DNA of 64,000 nucleotides from Tilletiopsis washingtonensis. Taxonomy: Eukaryota; Basidiomycota; Exobasidiomycetes; Entylomatales. Below the pieces are notes generated by a model. It did not search any database, had not been told where the DNA came from, and saw nothing but the letters and a program-made list of their open reading frames with translations. Shown piece after piece: positions 1-9,659 of the stretch (positions are counted from its first letter, which is position 1; each line of letters opens with the position of its first letter). The stretch lies in contig NW_020312013.1 of the NCBI RefSeq assembly GCF_003144115.1, positions 62,001-126,000 of the forward strand. The letters are read 5' to 3'. A program made the position numbers and the translations under genes.

Positions 1-1103
1 GCACATAGAGCAGCAGGAACTTGTCGCTCTGCGCCTGCACCGAGACGCTGTACTGCGCCAGCGCGCTGGCATGCATGCTCGGTGTAAGGCGCAGCGTCAA
101 GGGCCGCCGCAGGTGTGCGCCGAGCAGCGCGCGGACCTCGGAGCCGAGCGTGGCGGAGAGCAGTAGCGTCTGGTAGCGCGACGGCATCGAGCCGGACGAG
201 AGCAGCGCGAGAATGTCGGACGAGTGGCCGTATGAGAGAATGAGATCTGCCTCGTCGAGCACGAGCAGCTGCAGAGAGCTCAAGGAAAGCGCCTGGAAAC
301 ACGGCGATCAGCAGGCGCTTATGCTAGCGAGGCGTGCTGTGCACTCACGGAAGAGGAGAGGTGCGCAAGCGCCCGAGAGGGCGTGCTGATCACGACGTCT
401 GGCCGAGAAGACAGCAGCAGCCTGGCCACACGATGATCAGCGCATGTGGTCTTGCTGGCCAGCCGCTGCTCAGTGACACTCACTTCTGCACACCCTTGCC
501 GCCCACTCTCGCCGCATCCAGCACGAGCACGTCGTCTTGCTCGGTACATGCGAGCAGCTTGGCGACGTGGTCTGCCACCTGCGCAGCGAGCTCGCGTGTC
601 GGGACGAGCACGAGCACGCGCGTAGCCTGCCGAGATGGCGAGGTGGCCGGAAGAGCCTGCAGCCGAGGAGTCAGCAAGAGACCTCGGTACGCCAGCTGCG
701 GAGCAGTGCCGCAGCAGCAGACATCCACTTCGGCCAAGCATCGCCGCATGCTCCCAGACGATGCTTGCCGTGTATGCCCAGTGCCGCCCTGCATCATGCT
801 GCTGTGCCCGCCTCCACTCACCTCCTTTGCCTTGAGAATGCTCTGCACGGCCGGCAGCGCATACGCGAGCGTCTTGCCGCTGCCCGTCGGCGCCTGCGCA
901 AGCACATCGCGGCCCGCCAGCGCGAGCGGCAGCAGGCGGGCCTGCACGGGCGTGGCACGCTCGAAGCGCAGCTGGGCCAGCGCCCGCAGCAGGCGGGCAT
1001 CGAGGAGGTGCGCCAGCGTCGCAAAGGAGACGCCGCTGGCCGAGGCCGTCGGCGCGGGCGCGAGGGGCGCGCTGCTGCTGCTGGCAACGGCGAGCGACGA
1101 CAT
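1..1103 (-). CDS. DBP9: DEAD-box RNA helicase DBP9/DDX56, 5' part (runs off left edge)
   Basis: ATP-dependent RNA helicase of the Dbp9/DDX56 type, which in the known family acts in the nucleolus on 60S ribosome assembly. Four exons are visible: 1103-822, 656-484, 421-349 and 292-1. The joined protein shows the Q-motif region (FERATPVQARLLP), motif I (APTGSGKT), motif Ia (VPTRELA), TPSR, the DEAD box in the Dbp9-typical context LDEADLILSYG, and motif III (LLSATLGS). It then continues into the linker before the second RecA lobe, which lies outside the window. I chose the ATG at 1103 because helicase similarity begins soon after it and the sequence upstream is promoter-like. The exon 2 acceptor could also lie 27 nt further on, in frame. 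DBP9 rather than another DEAD-box paralogue is an assignment from the DEADLILSYGH signature. The gene is head to head with ATP4. Confidence 0.9.
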
Positions 1104-1460
1104 GGTGTGTGGGTGGCCGGAGGGCTGCGAGGTAGGTAGGCGGAGGGCAGCAGGCAGCAGAGGCAGCAGCACCGGGGTCTTCTCTCGCCCGCGCAGCTCT
1201 GGGCCAAGGCAAGGCCAAAAATCTGGGTCACGTGCCGCGGCAGCGCCCAGCGTCCGGCTCGCTCCGCCAGAGGCGCGGCGCGGCGCCGTCGCACGCCCGC
1301 CGCCTGCAGGCCGTGGCGCGCATGCTGGCAGCGCGGTGCGCGGCGCTGGGCGGCCGGGAGCACCGCGCGAAGGTCGCTCGGCCGTCGACGACGCCGGCGA
1401 TCGCAGCGAGCTCGCACCTGTCCCCCACCCTCCCACACCCCTCGCCCCGCACACTTCGCC
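1104..1460. promoter_or_regulatory. Divergent promoter DBP9 / ATP4
   Basis: This 357 bp interval lies between two head-to-head starts. It contains one TCACGTG motif at 1228-1234 (a Cbf1/bHLH-type E-box in other fungi). Similar motifs occur upstream of AHA1/UBA1 and RVB2. No TATA box or other element is clear. A regulatory role is inferred from position only. Confidence 0.5.
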
Positions 1461-2625
1461 ATGAGTCTGCGCGCCGCCCTGCCCCGCGCCGGTGAGTGCG
1501 CCGTGTGCGCCGCGCCGCCGCACCGCCCGCGCCGCCGTCTGCGATTGGCGCGATGCCCGACTGCTGGCGGGTGGTGTCGACGGCAATCGCTGGACCCGGG
1601 GCTCACACTCGGCCCTCTGCAGGTGCTCTGCGCACCGCTGCGCGCCCCTCGCCCGCCATGCTGCGTGCCGTCGCCGTGCTCCCGAGGTGAGTGCCGCTGC
1701 GGGGTGCCTTGGCACGCCTGGCTGATCGTGCCCTCTGTCCTTCCAGCACGCGCGCCTACTCCGACAGTACGTAGTACCGCTCAGGCCCCGCAGGCCCTCA
1801 CACTGACACGCGCTCTGCAGAGGCTGCTCCGGAGAAGCGCGCCTCGGCGCTGCTCGACCTGCTGCCGGGCAACTCGCTCATCAGCAAGACGTCGTGGGTG
1901 ACGCTCGGCACGGGCATCTCCGCGCTGGCCATCTCCAAGGAGCTCTACGTGGCCAACGAGGAGACCGTCGTGCTGGCGGGCTTCCTCATCTTTGCCACGC
2001 TTGTCGGCAAGCAGCTGGCTGCGCCGTACGCTGAGTGGGCCGATGGCCAGATTAAGGTGAGTGTGCAGTGGACAGGAGAGGGTGTGCGGCGCGCAAGAGG
2101 GTAGTTTGGGGGGTCGGGTACGCGCGCTGCAGTAGATGGCGTACCAGCGACAGGACGCCTTGCTGAATGGTCCGTTGGCACCTGCAGAAAGTGACGGACA
2201 TCCTCAACAACGCCCGCTCGGCGCACACGTCGGCCGTGCAGTCGCGCATCGACTCCGTGTCGGAGCAGCAGGACGTCGTGTCGCAGACGCAGGCGCTCTT
2301 TGCCCTCTCCAAGGAGACGGCGCAGGCCGAGCAGCAGGCGTTTGAGCTGCGCCAGCGCACGGCGCTCGCCGCCGACGTCAAGGCTGTGCTCGACAGCTGG
2401 GTGCGCTACGAGGCGCAGGAGCGCGAGGCCGAGCAGAAGGCCCTCACCAAGTCCGTCGTCGAGAAGGTCGCGGCCAGCCTGCGGGATGAAAAGACGCAGA
2501 AGCAGATCCTCGACGACGCCGTCAGCCAGATCGAGCGTGAGTGGTGCAGCTGGCGCGTGTGTCGTGTGCGCTCGCTGACCGCCGGCTGTCCGTTCACAGA
2601 GCTCGTCAAGAGCAAGGCCATCTAA
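1461..2625 (+). CDS. ATP4: Mitochondrial ATP synthase subunit 4 (subunit b, peripheral stalk)
   Basis: Subunit b of the F1Fo ATP synthase, part of the peripheral stalk in the inner mitochondrial membrane. Six exons: 1461-1491, 1623-1686, 1747-1766, 1821-2056, 2188-2536 and 2600-2625. All phases agree, giving 241 residues. The N-terminus is rich in Arg, Ala and Ser with no acidic residue (MSLRAALPRAG...), as expected for a mitochondrial presequence. The mature part starts around PEKRASALLDLLPGNS. A hydrophobic pair follows (VTLGTGISALAIS, VVLAGFLIFATLVG), and then a long charged helix typical of the stalk (QSRIDSVSEQQDVVSQTQAL). The protein ends LVKSKAI. Exon 3 is only 20 nt. Length and order fit fungal Atp4 well. 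Confidence 0.93.
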
Positions 2626-3021
2626 GCCCTGGTCTGCCATACACCGGGATAGCATGCATCGCGATGGTGGGGCCTGCCCACTAGCCTCGCTTCGTCCTGC
2701 TGCCTGTCTGGCGCGCCTCCAGTTGCGCCTGCAGCGCTGCTCCCTCCCGCCCACTCTGAGAAAGAAAGAAATGCCCACGGCGTCTGATCTTGCCCAACTG
2801 CCGTGTTGCTGGCACCTTCGTGGCGCTGTGTCCGTGCCAGGCTGTGTGCTCGGCGCAGAGAAAAGGCGCTCAATTGTGCAGGCTGTGCCTGCTGAGATGC
2901 CTCCACACGGCGGGCGCTTCGGCTCACGGCGCCGCACCAGGGCTCCCGAATCAGGTCGTGACAGCAAGCGGCCAGGCGTCGCCTCACAGCACTCCACACG
3001 ACCGATGCCGCATTAGTCTCA
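2626..3021. other. Convergent 3' region ATP4 / AHA1
   Basis: About 400 bp lie between two converging stop codons. I looked here for a missing C-terminal SRPBCC domain of the AHA1-type gene and found nothing like it in any frame. It is probably the two 3' untranslated regions. Confidence 0.5.
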
Positions 3022-3785
3022 TTAGATGTTGCCGAAGCCCGGTGGCAGCAGCGGGATGCCGGCGCGCGGCTGCGCACAGCGGGAGAGGCGAGGCCGTCAG
3101 CGTCCGTCACGAGCAGACGCAGCCCCAGCCGCCGGCGCTCACCTTGTCCTCGTCGCCCTCCTGCTTCTCCGCCGGCTTCTTCTGCTCCTTCTCCTGCGCG
3201 CTCGGCTCCTTCATCGGCGGCGGCTTATTTGTCGGCGCCTTCATAGCGCCCGCCGCAGCCTTGGCCGCCTCCTCCTCGTGGCCCAGGTCGGCGGCGTGGC
3301 TGGCGACGAGCGTGTCGCGGAACGCCTTGAAGACGGGCATGAGGCTGGGCACGAACTCCTTGCGCACCTCGCCGTACAGCGCCTGCGCCGCATTGCCGCC
3401 CTTGGTGAGCTCCGTGTCGAAGGCGTACTCGTCGCCGGCGTCCTCGACGTCGTGCGAGACCTCGGGGAAGCGGATCTTGCCCGCCACGTCCTCGCCGCCG
3501 CTCGTCTTGCCGGCGAAGGCCAGCGCAAAGGAGCAGTCGTAGATGGTGATGAGGCGGCCCTTGCGGTTGCCCAGCTCCACGTCGCCGTCCCAGTCCTCGA
3601 GCGCGGAGATGGACACCTCGCCGCTGCCGCTCGAGTGCGAGCGCGACACGAGGCGGTCGTGGAAGTACTGGCGCGCCCAGGGCGTGGCGCCCTTGGTCTT
3701 CCTGCGCGGCAAGTCAGTGGCGTGTGGCACTGTCGCGGGCGCGCCGCACGCACCAGTGGTACTGCTTGTTCCACGAGCTGCTCAT
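3022..3785 (-). CDS. Hsp90 ATPase activator, Aha1 N-terminal-domain type (short)
   Basis: Hsp90 co-chaperone of the Aha1/Hch1 family. Three exons (3785-3754, 3701-3143, 3069-3022) give 212 residues. The Aha1 N-terminal domain is clear: an N-terminal WNKQYHW that resembles a degenerate form of the family's NxNNWHW motif, then TPWARQYFHDRL, GNRKGRLITIYDCSFAL, KIRFPEVSHDVED and EVRKEFVPSLMPVFKAFRDTLV. After it comes a Pro/Lys/Glu-rich linker (NKPPPMKEPSAQEKEQKKPA). In full-length Aha1 that linker leads into a C-terminal SRPBCC domain, but here the protein ends in PRAGIPLLPPGFGNI. Retaining the last intron would only add a different short tail. It is therefore Hch1-like in length but keeps the start of the Aha1 motif. 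Divergent from UBA1. Confidence 0.85.
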
Positions 3786-4121
3786 GATGTTGTGTGTGGG
3801 GATCGAGGGTGGAGCGATAGCCGGCCGGGAGCCTTGTCGCGGCGCACGGCCGTGCGGGTGCCGCCGCCGCCTCGAAGCTTCGCAGCCAGCGGGCAGCGCC
3901 GTGTCACGTGCGCGCCCGTGCTCCACACAGCCATGCTGCTACGGCCGTGCGCACGATTCGGCCGCGCGTCACTCTCGGCAGCACCCTCGCCTCCCACCAC
4001 CGTATCTCCAGCCACCTCACATCTTGCGGCTGCACACACACTCGCTGCCGTATCACTACACGCACGCCTCACCGCCACATCGCAGCCCTTGCTCCAGCTG
4101 AGCGCGCCTCCCCCGCCCGCC
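3786..4121. promoter_or_regulatory. Divergent promoter AHA1-type / UBA1
   Basis: This 336 bp interval separates two proteostasis genes read in opposite directions. A TCACGTG motif lies at 3904-3910. I could not identify a convincing heat-shock element. The run before UBA1 is C- and A-rich (cctcacatc, ccaccgtatc), as in many fungal 5' leaders. Confidence 0.5.
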
Positions 4122-7100
4122 ATGTCCGTCAAGGCGATGGACGTCGACGAGACGTCGGCCGGCATCGACGAGGGCCTGTACAGGTGCGCAGCAGGCGCCG
4201 GCACTGCTGCAGGCCAGCTGCTGACACTCCTACTGCAGCCGACAGCTGTACGTGCTCGGCCACGATGCCATGAAGCGCATGGCCGTGTCGAACATCCTCA
4301 TCGTCGGCCTGCGCGGCCTCGGAGTTGAGATCGGTGCGTGGGCCTCGGTGGAGGCGCGTGCCGCTGCTAACCCTTTGCTGCAGCCAAGAACATCTGTCTT
4401 GCCGGTGTCAAGTCCGTGACGCTGTACGATCCGAACCCGATGGCGATCGAGGATCTCGGCACGCAGTTCTTCCTGCGCCCCGAAGACGCGGGCAAGGGCC
4501 TCAGCCGCGCCGAGGCCACTGCGCCGCGGCTAGCCGAGCTGAACAGCTACGTGCCGGTGCGCGTGCTGGAGGAGGCTGAGCTGAGCAAGGACGTGCTGGC
4601 GCGCTTTCAGGTGAGTATAGCTTGGCAGCAATCTGCCGAACCGCTGCTGACTGTCTGCACAGGCTGTGGTCGTGACAAACGAGCCGCTGCAGCGCCAGCT
4701 TGAGCTCAACGCACTCACCCACGCCACCGCGACGCACTTCATCTCCGCCGACGTGCGCGGCTTCTTCGGCAACGTCTTCACCGACTTTGGGCCCAAATTC
4801 GTCTGCACGGACCCGACGGGCGAACAGCCGCTGTCGGGCATGATCGTGTCGGTGTCGGCGGATAGCGAGGGCATGGTGACCACGCTGGACGAGACGCGCC
4901 ACGGCCTGGAGGACGGCGACCTGGTCACGTTCAGCGAGGTGCAGGGCATGGACGCTCTGAACGGCTGCGAGCCGCGCAAGGTCGCCGTCAAGGGCCCCTA
5001 CACCTTCACGATCGGCGATACCTCGTCGCTGGGCGAGTACAAGCGCGGCGGCATCTTCACGCAGGTCAAGGCGCCCAAGGTCATCGACTTCAAGCCGCTG
5101 AAGGAGAGCCTCGCTGCGCCGGAGCACCTCATCTCGGACTTTGCCAAGTTCGACCGGCCCGCGTCGCTGCACGCCGGCTGGCAGGCACTCTCTGCCTTCT
5201 GGCAGCGTGAGGGGCGCCTGCCGCGCCCAAGAAACGCTGCCGACGCCGACGCCGTCGTGGCGCTTGCGCAGGAGATCCACAAGGCCAGCGGCGACGGCTC
5301 GGACCTGCTCGACAAGATCGTGCGCGAGCTGGCGTTCCAGGCCACGGGCGACCTCTCGCCCATGGTTGCCTTCATCGGCGGCTTCGTGGCGCAGGAGGCG
5401 CTCAAGTCGTGCTCCGGCAAGTTCCACCCGCTCGTGCAGCACCTTTACGTCGACTCGCTCGAGTCGTTGCCGTCAGAGGTGCCGTCGCTGCCCGAGTCGG
5501 AGTTCGCGCCGCAGGGCACGCGCTACGACGGGCAGATTGCTGTGCTCGGCAAGGCGTTCCAGGCCAAGCTGGCCAACGTGCGCCAGTTCCTCGTGGGCTC
5601 GGGCGCCATCGGCTGCGAGATGCTCAAGAACTGGAGCATGATGGGCCTTGGCTCGGGCCCTGAGGGCGCGATCCACGTCACGGACATGGACACGATTGAG
5701 AAGTCGAACCTCAACCGGCAGTTCCTCTTCCGGCCCAAGGACGTCGGGAACTTCAAGGCCGACACTGCGGCCGCCGCCGTCGCCGAGATGAACGCGGACC
5801 TGAAGGGCAAGATCCACAGCCACCAGAACCGCGTCGGCCCCGAGACGGAGGACGTGTACGGCGACGCCTTCTTCGAGTCGCTGACGGGCGTGACGAACGC
5901 GCTGGACAACGTGCAGGCGCGCCAGTACATGGACCGCCGCTGTGTGTACTACCAGAAGGCGCTGCTCGAGTCGGGCACGCTGGGCACCAAGGCCAACACG
6001 CAGGTGGTGCTGCCGCACCTCACCGAGTCGTACTCGTCGTCGCAGGACCCGCCGGAGAAGTCGATCCCCGTGTGCACGCTCAAGAATTTCCCCAACGCCA
6101 TCGAGCACACGATCCAGTGGGGCCGCGAGCAGCTCGACGAGTACTTTGTCAAGCCCGTCGAGAACGTGAACCAGTACCTGACGCAGCCCGACTACGTCGA
6201 GACGACGCTCAAGAGCGGCGGCAGCCAGCGCGAGCAGCTCGAGCAGATCCGCGACCTGCTCGTCGACAACCGCCCGCTGCAGTTCGAGGCGTGCGTGGCG
6301 TGGGCGCGCAACAAGTTCGAGGAGAGCTACAACAACGTCATCCGGCAGCTGCTCTTCTCGCTGCCCGCCGACGCCGTCACGTCGAGCGGCCAGCCCTTCT
6401 GGTCGGGCCCGAAGCGTGCGCCCAAGCCGATCACCTTTGACCCCAACGATGTGAGTCGCAGTGGATGGGGTGTGCCTTCGTATGCTGACCCTCGATTCTG
6501 CAGCCGCTGCACATGGAGTACATCATCTCGGCCTCCAACCTGCGCGCCTTCAACTACGGCCTCAAGGGCTCGACGGACCCGGCCTACTTCCACAAGGTGC
6601 TCTCATCAATCGTGGTGCCCGAGTTCGTGCCCAAGTCGAACGTCAAGATCCAGACGACCGAGGCCGAGGCGGCCGCCGCGCCTGCCGCATCCGCCGGCGA
6701 TGACGATGCGGACCTGACGGAGATCGCCGCCAGCCTGCCGGCGCCGTCGAGCCTCGCCGGCTTCCGCCTCAACCCCGTCGACTTTGAGAAGGACGACGAC
6801 TCGAACCACCACATCGACTACATCACCGCCGCGTCGAACCTGCGTGCCGTCAACTACGGCATCCCAATCGCGGATCGGCACAAGACGAAGGGCATCGCGG
6901 GCAAGATCATTCCCGCGATCGCCACGACGACGGCTATGGCCACGGGTGAGTGCAGAGGAGGACTGATGAAGCCTGCGTGCTGACACGTCGCCAGGTCTTG
7001 TCTGCCTTGAGCTGTACAAGATCATCGATGGCAAGGACGACATTGAGCAGTACAAGAACTGTGAGTGTGCTCACATGCGTGGAGAGCGCCGTGACTGACA

Positions 7101-7675
7101 CCACCTGCAGCATTTGTGAACATCGCGCTGCCCTTCATGGCCTTCTCGGAGCCGATCGCTGCGCCCAAGTTCAAGTACAAGAGCCCGAAGGGCGAGGTCG
7201 AGTGGACGCTGTGGTCTCGGTGTGTACCACGTGTGACGATGCCACGCAGAGCCGTGCTAACACACAGCGCACAGCTTCGATGTGCCGGGCAATCCGACGC
7301 TGCAGGGCTTCCTCGACACGTTCCAGAACGAGCACGGCCTCGAGATCACGATGCTGTCCTCGGGTGTCTCGGTGCGTGCCGGCTCGACGAATCTGTCTGC
7401 AGACAGCTAGCTGACTCCCTGACAGATGCTCTACTCGGGCTTCATGCCCGCCAAGAAGCGCGAGGAGCGCCTGAAGATGAAGATGAGCGAGCTTGTCGAG
7501 AGTGTCAGCAAGAAGCCGGTGCCTGCTGTGAGTGTGCTCGGTGCTGCACCATCTCGAACACGCGCTGATACATCCCGCGCAGCACGCCAAGTACCTGATC
7601 TTCGAGGTCATGTGCGACGACGTCGACGGCGAGGACGTCGAGGTGCCGTACGTGCGCGTCGAGGTCAAGCCGTGA
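4122..7675 (+). CDS. UBA1: Ubiquitin-activating enzyme E1
   Basis: E1 enzyme that adenylates ubiquitin and passes it through a thioester to E2 enzymes. Ten exons (4122-4183, 4239-4333, 4384-4610, 4663-6450, 6504-6945, 6995-7060, 7111-7219, 7275-7371, 7426-7527, 7583-7675) join in phase to 1026 residues, the usual length. The inactive adenylation half starts [17 protein letters not shown] with [14 protein letters not shown]. The active half has the nucleotide site [14 protein letters not shown] and [17 protein letters not shown]. The catalytic cysteine is in [20 protein letters not shown]. The C-terminal ubiquitin-fold domain closes the protein ([14 protein letters not shown]). Exon 4 alone holds 596 codons, and the small introns cluster at the two ends. 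The start is the first ATG, shortly before the conserved region. Convergent with the secreted repeat protein. Confidence 0.97.
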
Positions 7676-7916
7676 GGAACGTCTAGAGCGCCCCTGTACA
7701 ATTGATGCGTCACAGAGAGCGCGAGCAGGATTGGACTGTGTATTATCGCGACTAGGTACTAGGTAGTTAGGCAGGCTTAGGCACAGCTTTGGGTGACGAC
7801 CACGACGAGCAGGGCAGATTTTGGAGGGCGCATGCGCGCTGAGCGCGCGCGGCGGCGTCTCCATGCAGGAGCAGCGCAGGCTTTGATGAGCAGGAGAGAA
7901 GCAGGGGCAGGACCGT

Positions 7917-9659
7917 TCACTCGGACGAGTCGACGGAGCCCTGAGCCGCAATGTTTGCGACGGCGGTCAGGAATGCGCGGCCGAGCGTCTCGAACACCGC
8001 AGGGTCCTCGGTGGCGTATGCCTCCCAGATACTGCCGGCCGGAGGGGTGTCTGCGCTGCTCGAGTCGCCGGTCAAGCCGAGACCGTCGCTGGATCCTGCT
8101 GCGTCGCTGCTGCTGCTGCTGCTGGTGCTGCTGCTGCTGTCGCTGTCTGCGCTGCCGTCGCCGCTGCTGGCGACTGCTGCGTCGCTCGATGCGTCGTCAC
8201 CGCTCAGCTGGCGGCGCAGAAGAGCACGGGCGTGCGACGCTGCCTCGGAGGCGGAGTGTGCGTTCTGGACCTTGGCCCACAGCGAGAGCCACTCGTTGTG
8301 TGCCGTGCCGGAGCGTACTGCAGCCGTGGCGTCGAGGCCGCGTGCGTGCCTGTCCTGGCTTGAAGTCGAGGCGGCGACGGAGCGGCGGCGGTCGGACTGC
8401 GAGAGCGCCGTTGCTGCGTTCACCGCATCCGAGACGCCGCTACTTGAGCCGTCGCTGTCGCTGTCGCTAGTGTCTGCCTCGCTTGAGTCAGACGGTGCCG
8501 CGCCCTGCTTGACTGTGCTGATCACGGTTGTTTGCGACCAGGCGGCCTTCGGCGGCAGCTCGGGCGAGGCGCTCTTCGAGGACTTGGTCGTCTTGATCAC
8601 CGATGTCGAGCTGTCGGAATCGGCATCTGCGGGCGCGTCTGCGTCGACAGGTGCGTCCGTGTCGGCGACCAGCGAGGCGTCGGCATCCGAGCTGTCCTCG
8701 GTATCCGAGCTCTCCTCCTCGTCAGAAGAAGCGCTGGACAGCAATTGCTTGGCCGGGAAGGAGGATGTCGTCGAGTTGGTGCCGCCGAGCAGACCGGTCG
8801 TCTGGATCGACGTCACTTGGTCCAGGAGGTCGGCGATCTTCGAGAGCATGGAGCGGAGCGGAGCCGAGAGGTTCAGCGCGTCAGCCGGCGAGCCGGCCGA
8901 GGCGTCCGTGCCTGTCGGTGCGGCCAGGCCAGACGTGGCGGCGAGGAAGATGTTGCCGGCACTGTCCGGCGAGTCGTCCTCTGGCGCGGCATCGCTGAGC
9001 GCGCTGTCGTCCTCGCTGTCTGTCTCGCTGTCCTGCACATCGCGCCGGCGTCCATAGCCCGCGCATCCTGGCCGGTAGATGCCGTCGTTGGGCGTTCCTG
9101 GTGCTGGGCAGCGTGCCTTCTGCGATGCGGTGGTCAGGGCAAAGGCGGCGCTCTCTGCCAGGCCGAAGCCGGGGCATCCTGGCCGATACACGCCGTCGTT
9201 TGGTGTGCCTGCCGGCGGGCACTTAGCGCCTGCCGAGCCAGCCTCTGCGCTCATCATGGCCAGATCAGCGAGCTCTGCGCGGGCGCGCACGTCTCGTCGC
9301 CCGTAGCCTTGGCAGCCGGGACGGTACATGCCGTCGTTGGGCGTGCCGGGTGGCGGGCAGTTCTTGCCGAACGTCGTCGCGGGTGCCGGTGCGGGAGTGC
9401 AGGCTGGCGGTGCAGGTGGCGGCGGAGCGGGCTTCTTGGCCGGCGGGCACTTCTTGCCCTTGCACGGCTTAGCGGCGAAGCTCGCTGGTGCCGCCAGTGC
9501 TGCGTTGGCGAGGAAGCCGTACAGGTCGCGAAGATGCAGGGCAGAGGAGAGCGTCATGTGTGCTGGTGGCACTGCGGCGCTCGCCTCCATCACCACCGGC
9601 GCCGCCGTCGATACGCCGACGGCGGCGAGGCCGACGATGCCAATCCGGAAGAAGCGCAT
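7917..9659 (-). CDS. Secreted protein with Cys-bounded GTPNDGxYRPG repeats and dibasic sites
   Basis: Single-exon gene, 580 residues, not recognised as a named family. It has a signal peptide (about residues 1-20: basic start, then GIVGLAAVGVSTAA). A Lys/Pro-rich stretch with CKGKKCPPAKK follows (about 66-76). Three copies of a unit CPxxGTPNDG[M/V/I]YRPGC then occur at about 101-116, 147-162 and 174-189. Units 1 and 3 end in GYGRR or GYGRRR, a good kexin-type cleavage site. From about residue 200 the protein is low-complexity, rich in Ser, Asp, Glu, Ala and Thr, with a few hydrophobic segments (SMLSKIADLLDQVTSIQ) and several potential N-glycosylation sites. The architecture suggests a kexin-processed repeat secretory protein, but that is inference. 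A cell-wall or surface mannoprotein is the alternative. Confidence 0.8.
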   Translation of the reverse strand: MRFFRIGIVGLAAVGVSTAAPVVMEASAAVPPAHMTLSSALHLRDLYGFLANAALAAPASFAAKPCKGKKCPPAKKPAPPPPAPPACTPAPAPATTFGKNCPPPGTPNDGMYRPGCQGYGRRDVRARAELADLAMMSAEAGSAGAKCPPAGTPNDGVYRPGCPGFGLAESAAFALTTASQKARCPAPGTPNDGIYRPGCAGYGRRRDVQDSETDSEDDSALSDAAPEDDSPDSAGNIFLAATSGLAAPTGTDASAGSPADALNLSAPLRSMLSKIADLLDQVTSIQTTGLLGGTNSTTSSFPAKQLLSSASSDEEESSDTEDSSDADASLVADTDAPVDADAPADADSDSSTSVIKTTKSSKSASPELPPKAAWSQTTVISTVKQGAAPSDSSEADTSDSDSDGSSSGVSDAVNAATALSQSDRRRSVAASTSSQDRHARGLDATAAVRSGTAHNEWLSLWAKVQNAHSASEAASHARALLRRQLSGDDASSDAAVASSGDGSADSDSSSSTSSSSSSDAAGSSDGLGLTGDSSSADTPPAGSIWEAYATEDPAVFETLGRAFLTAVANIAAQGSVDSSE

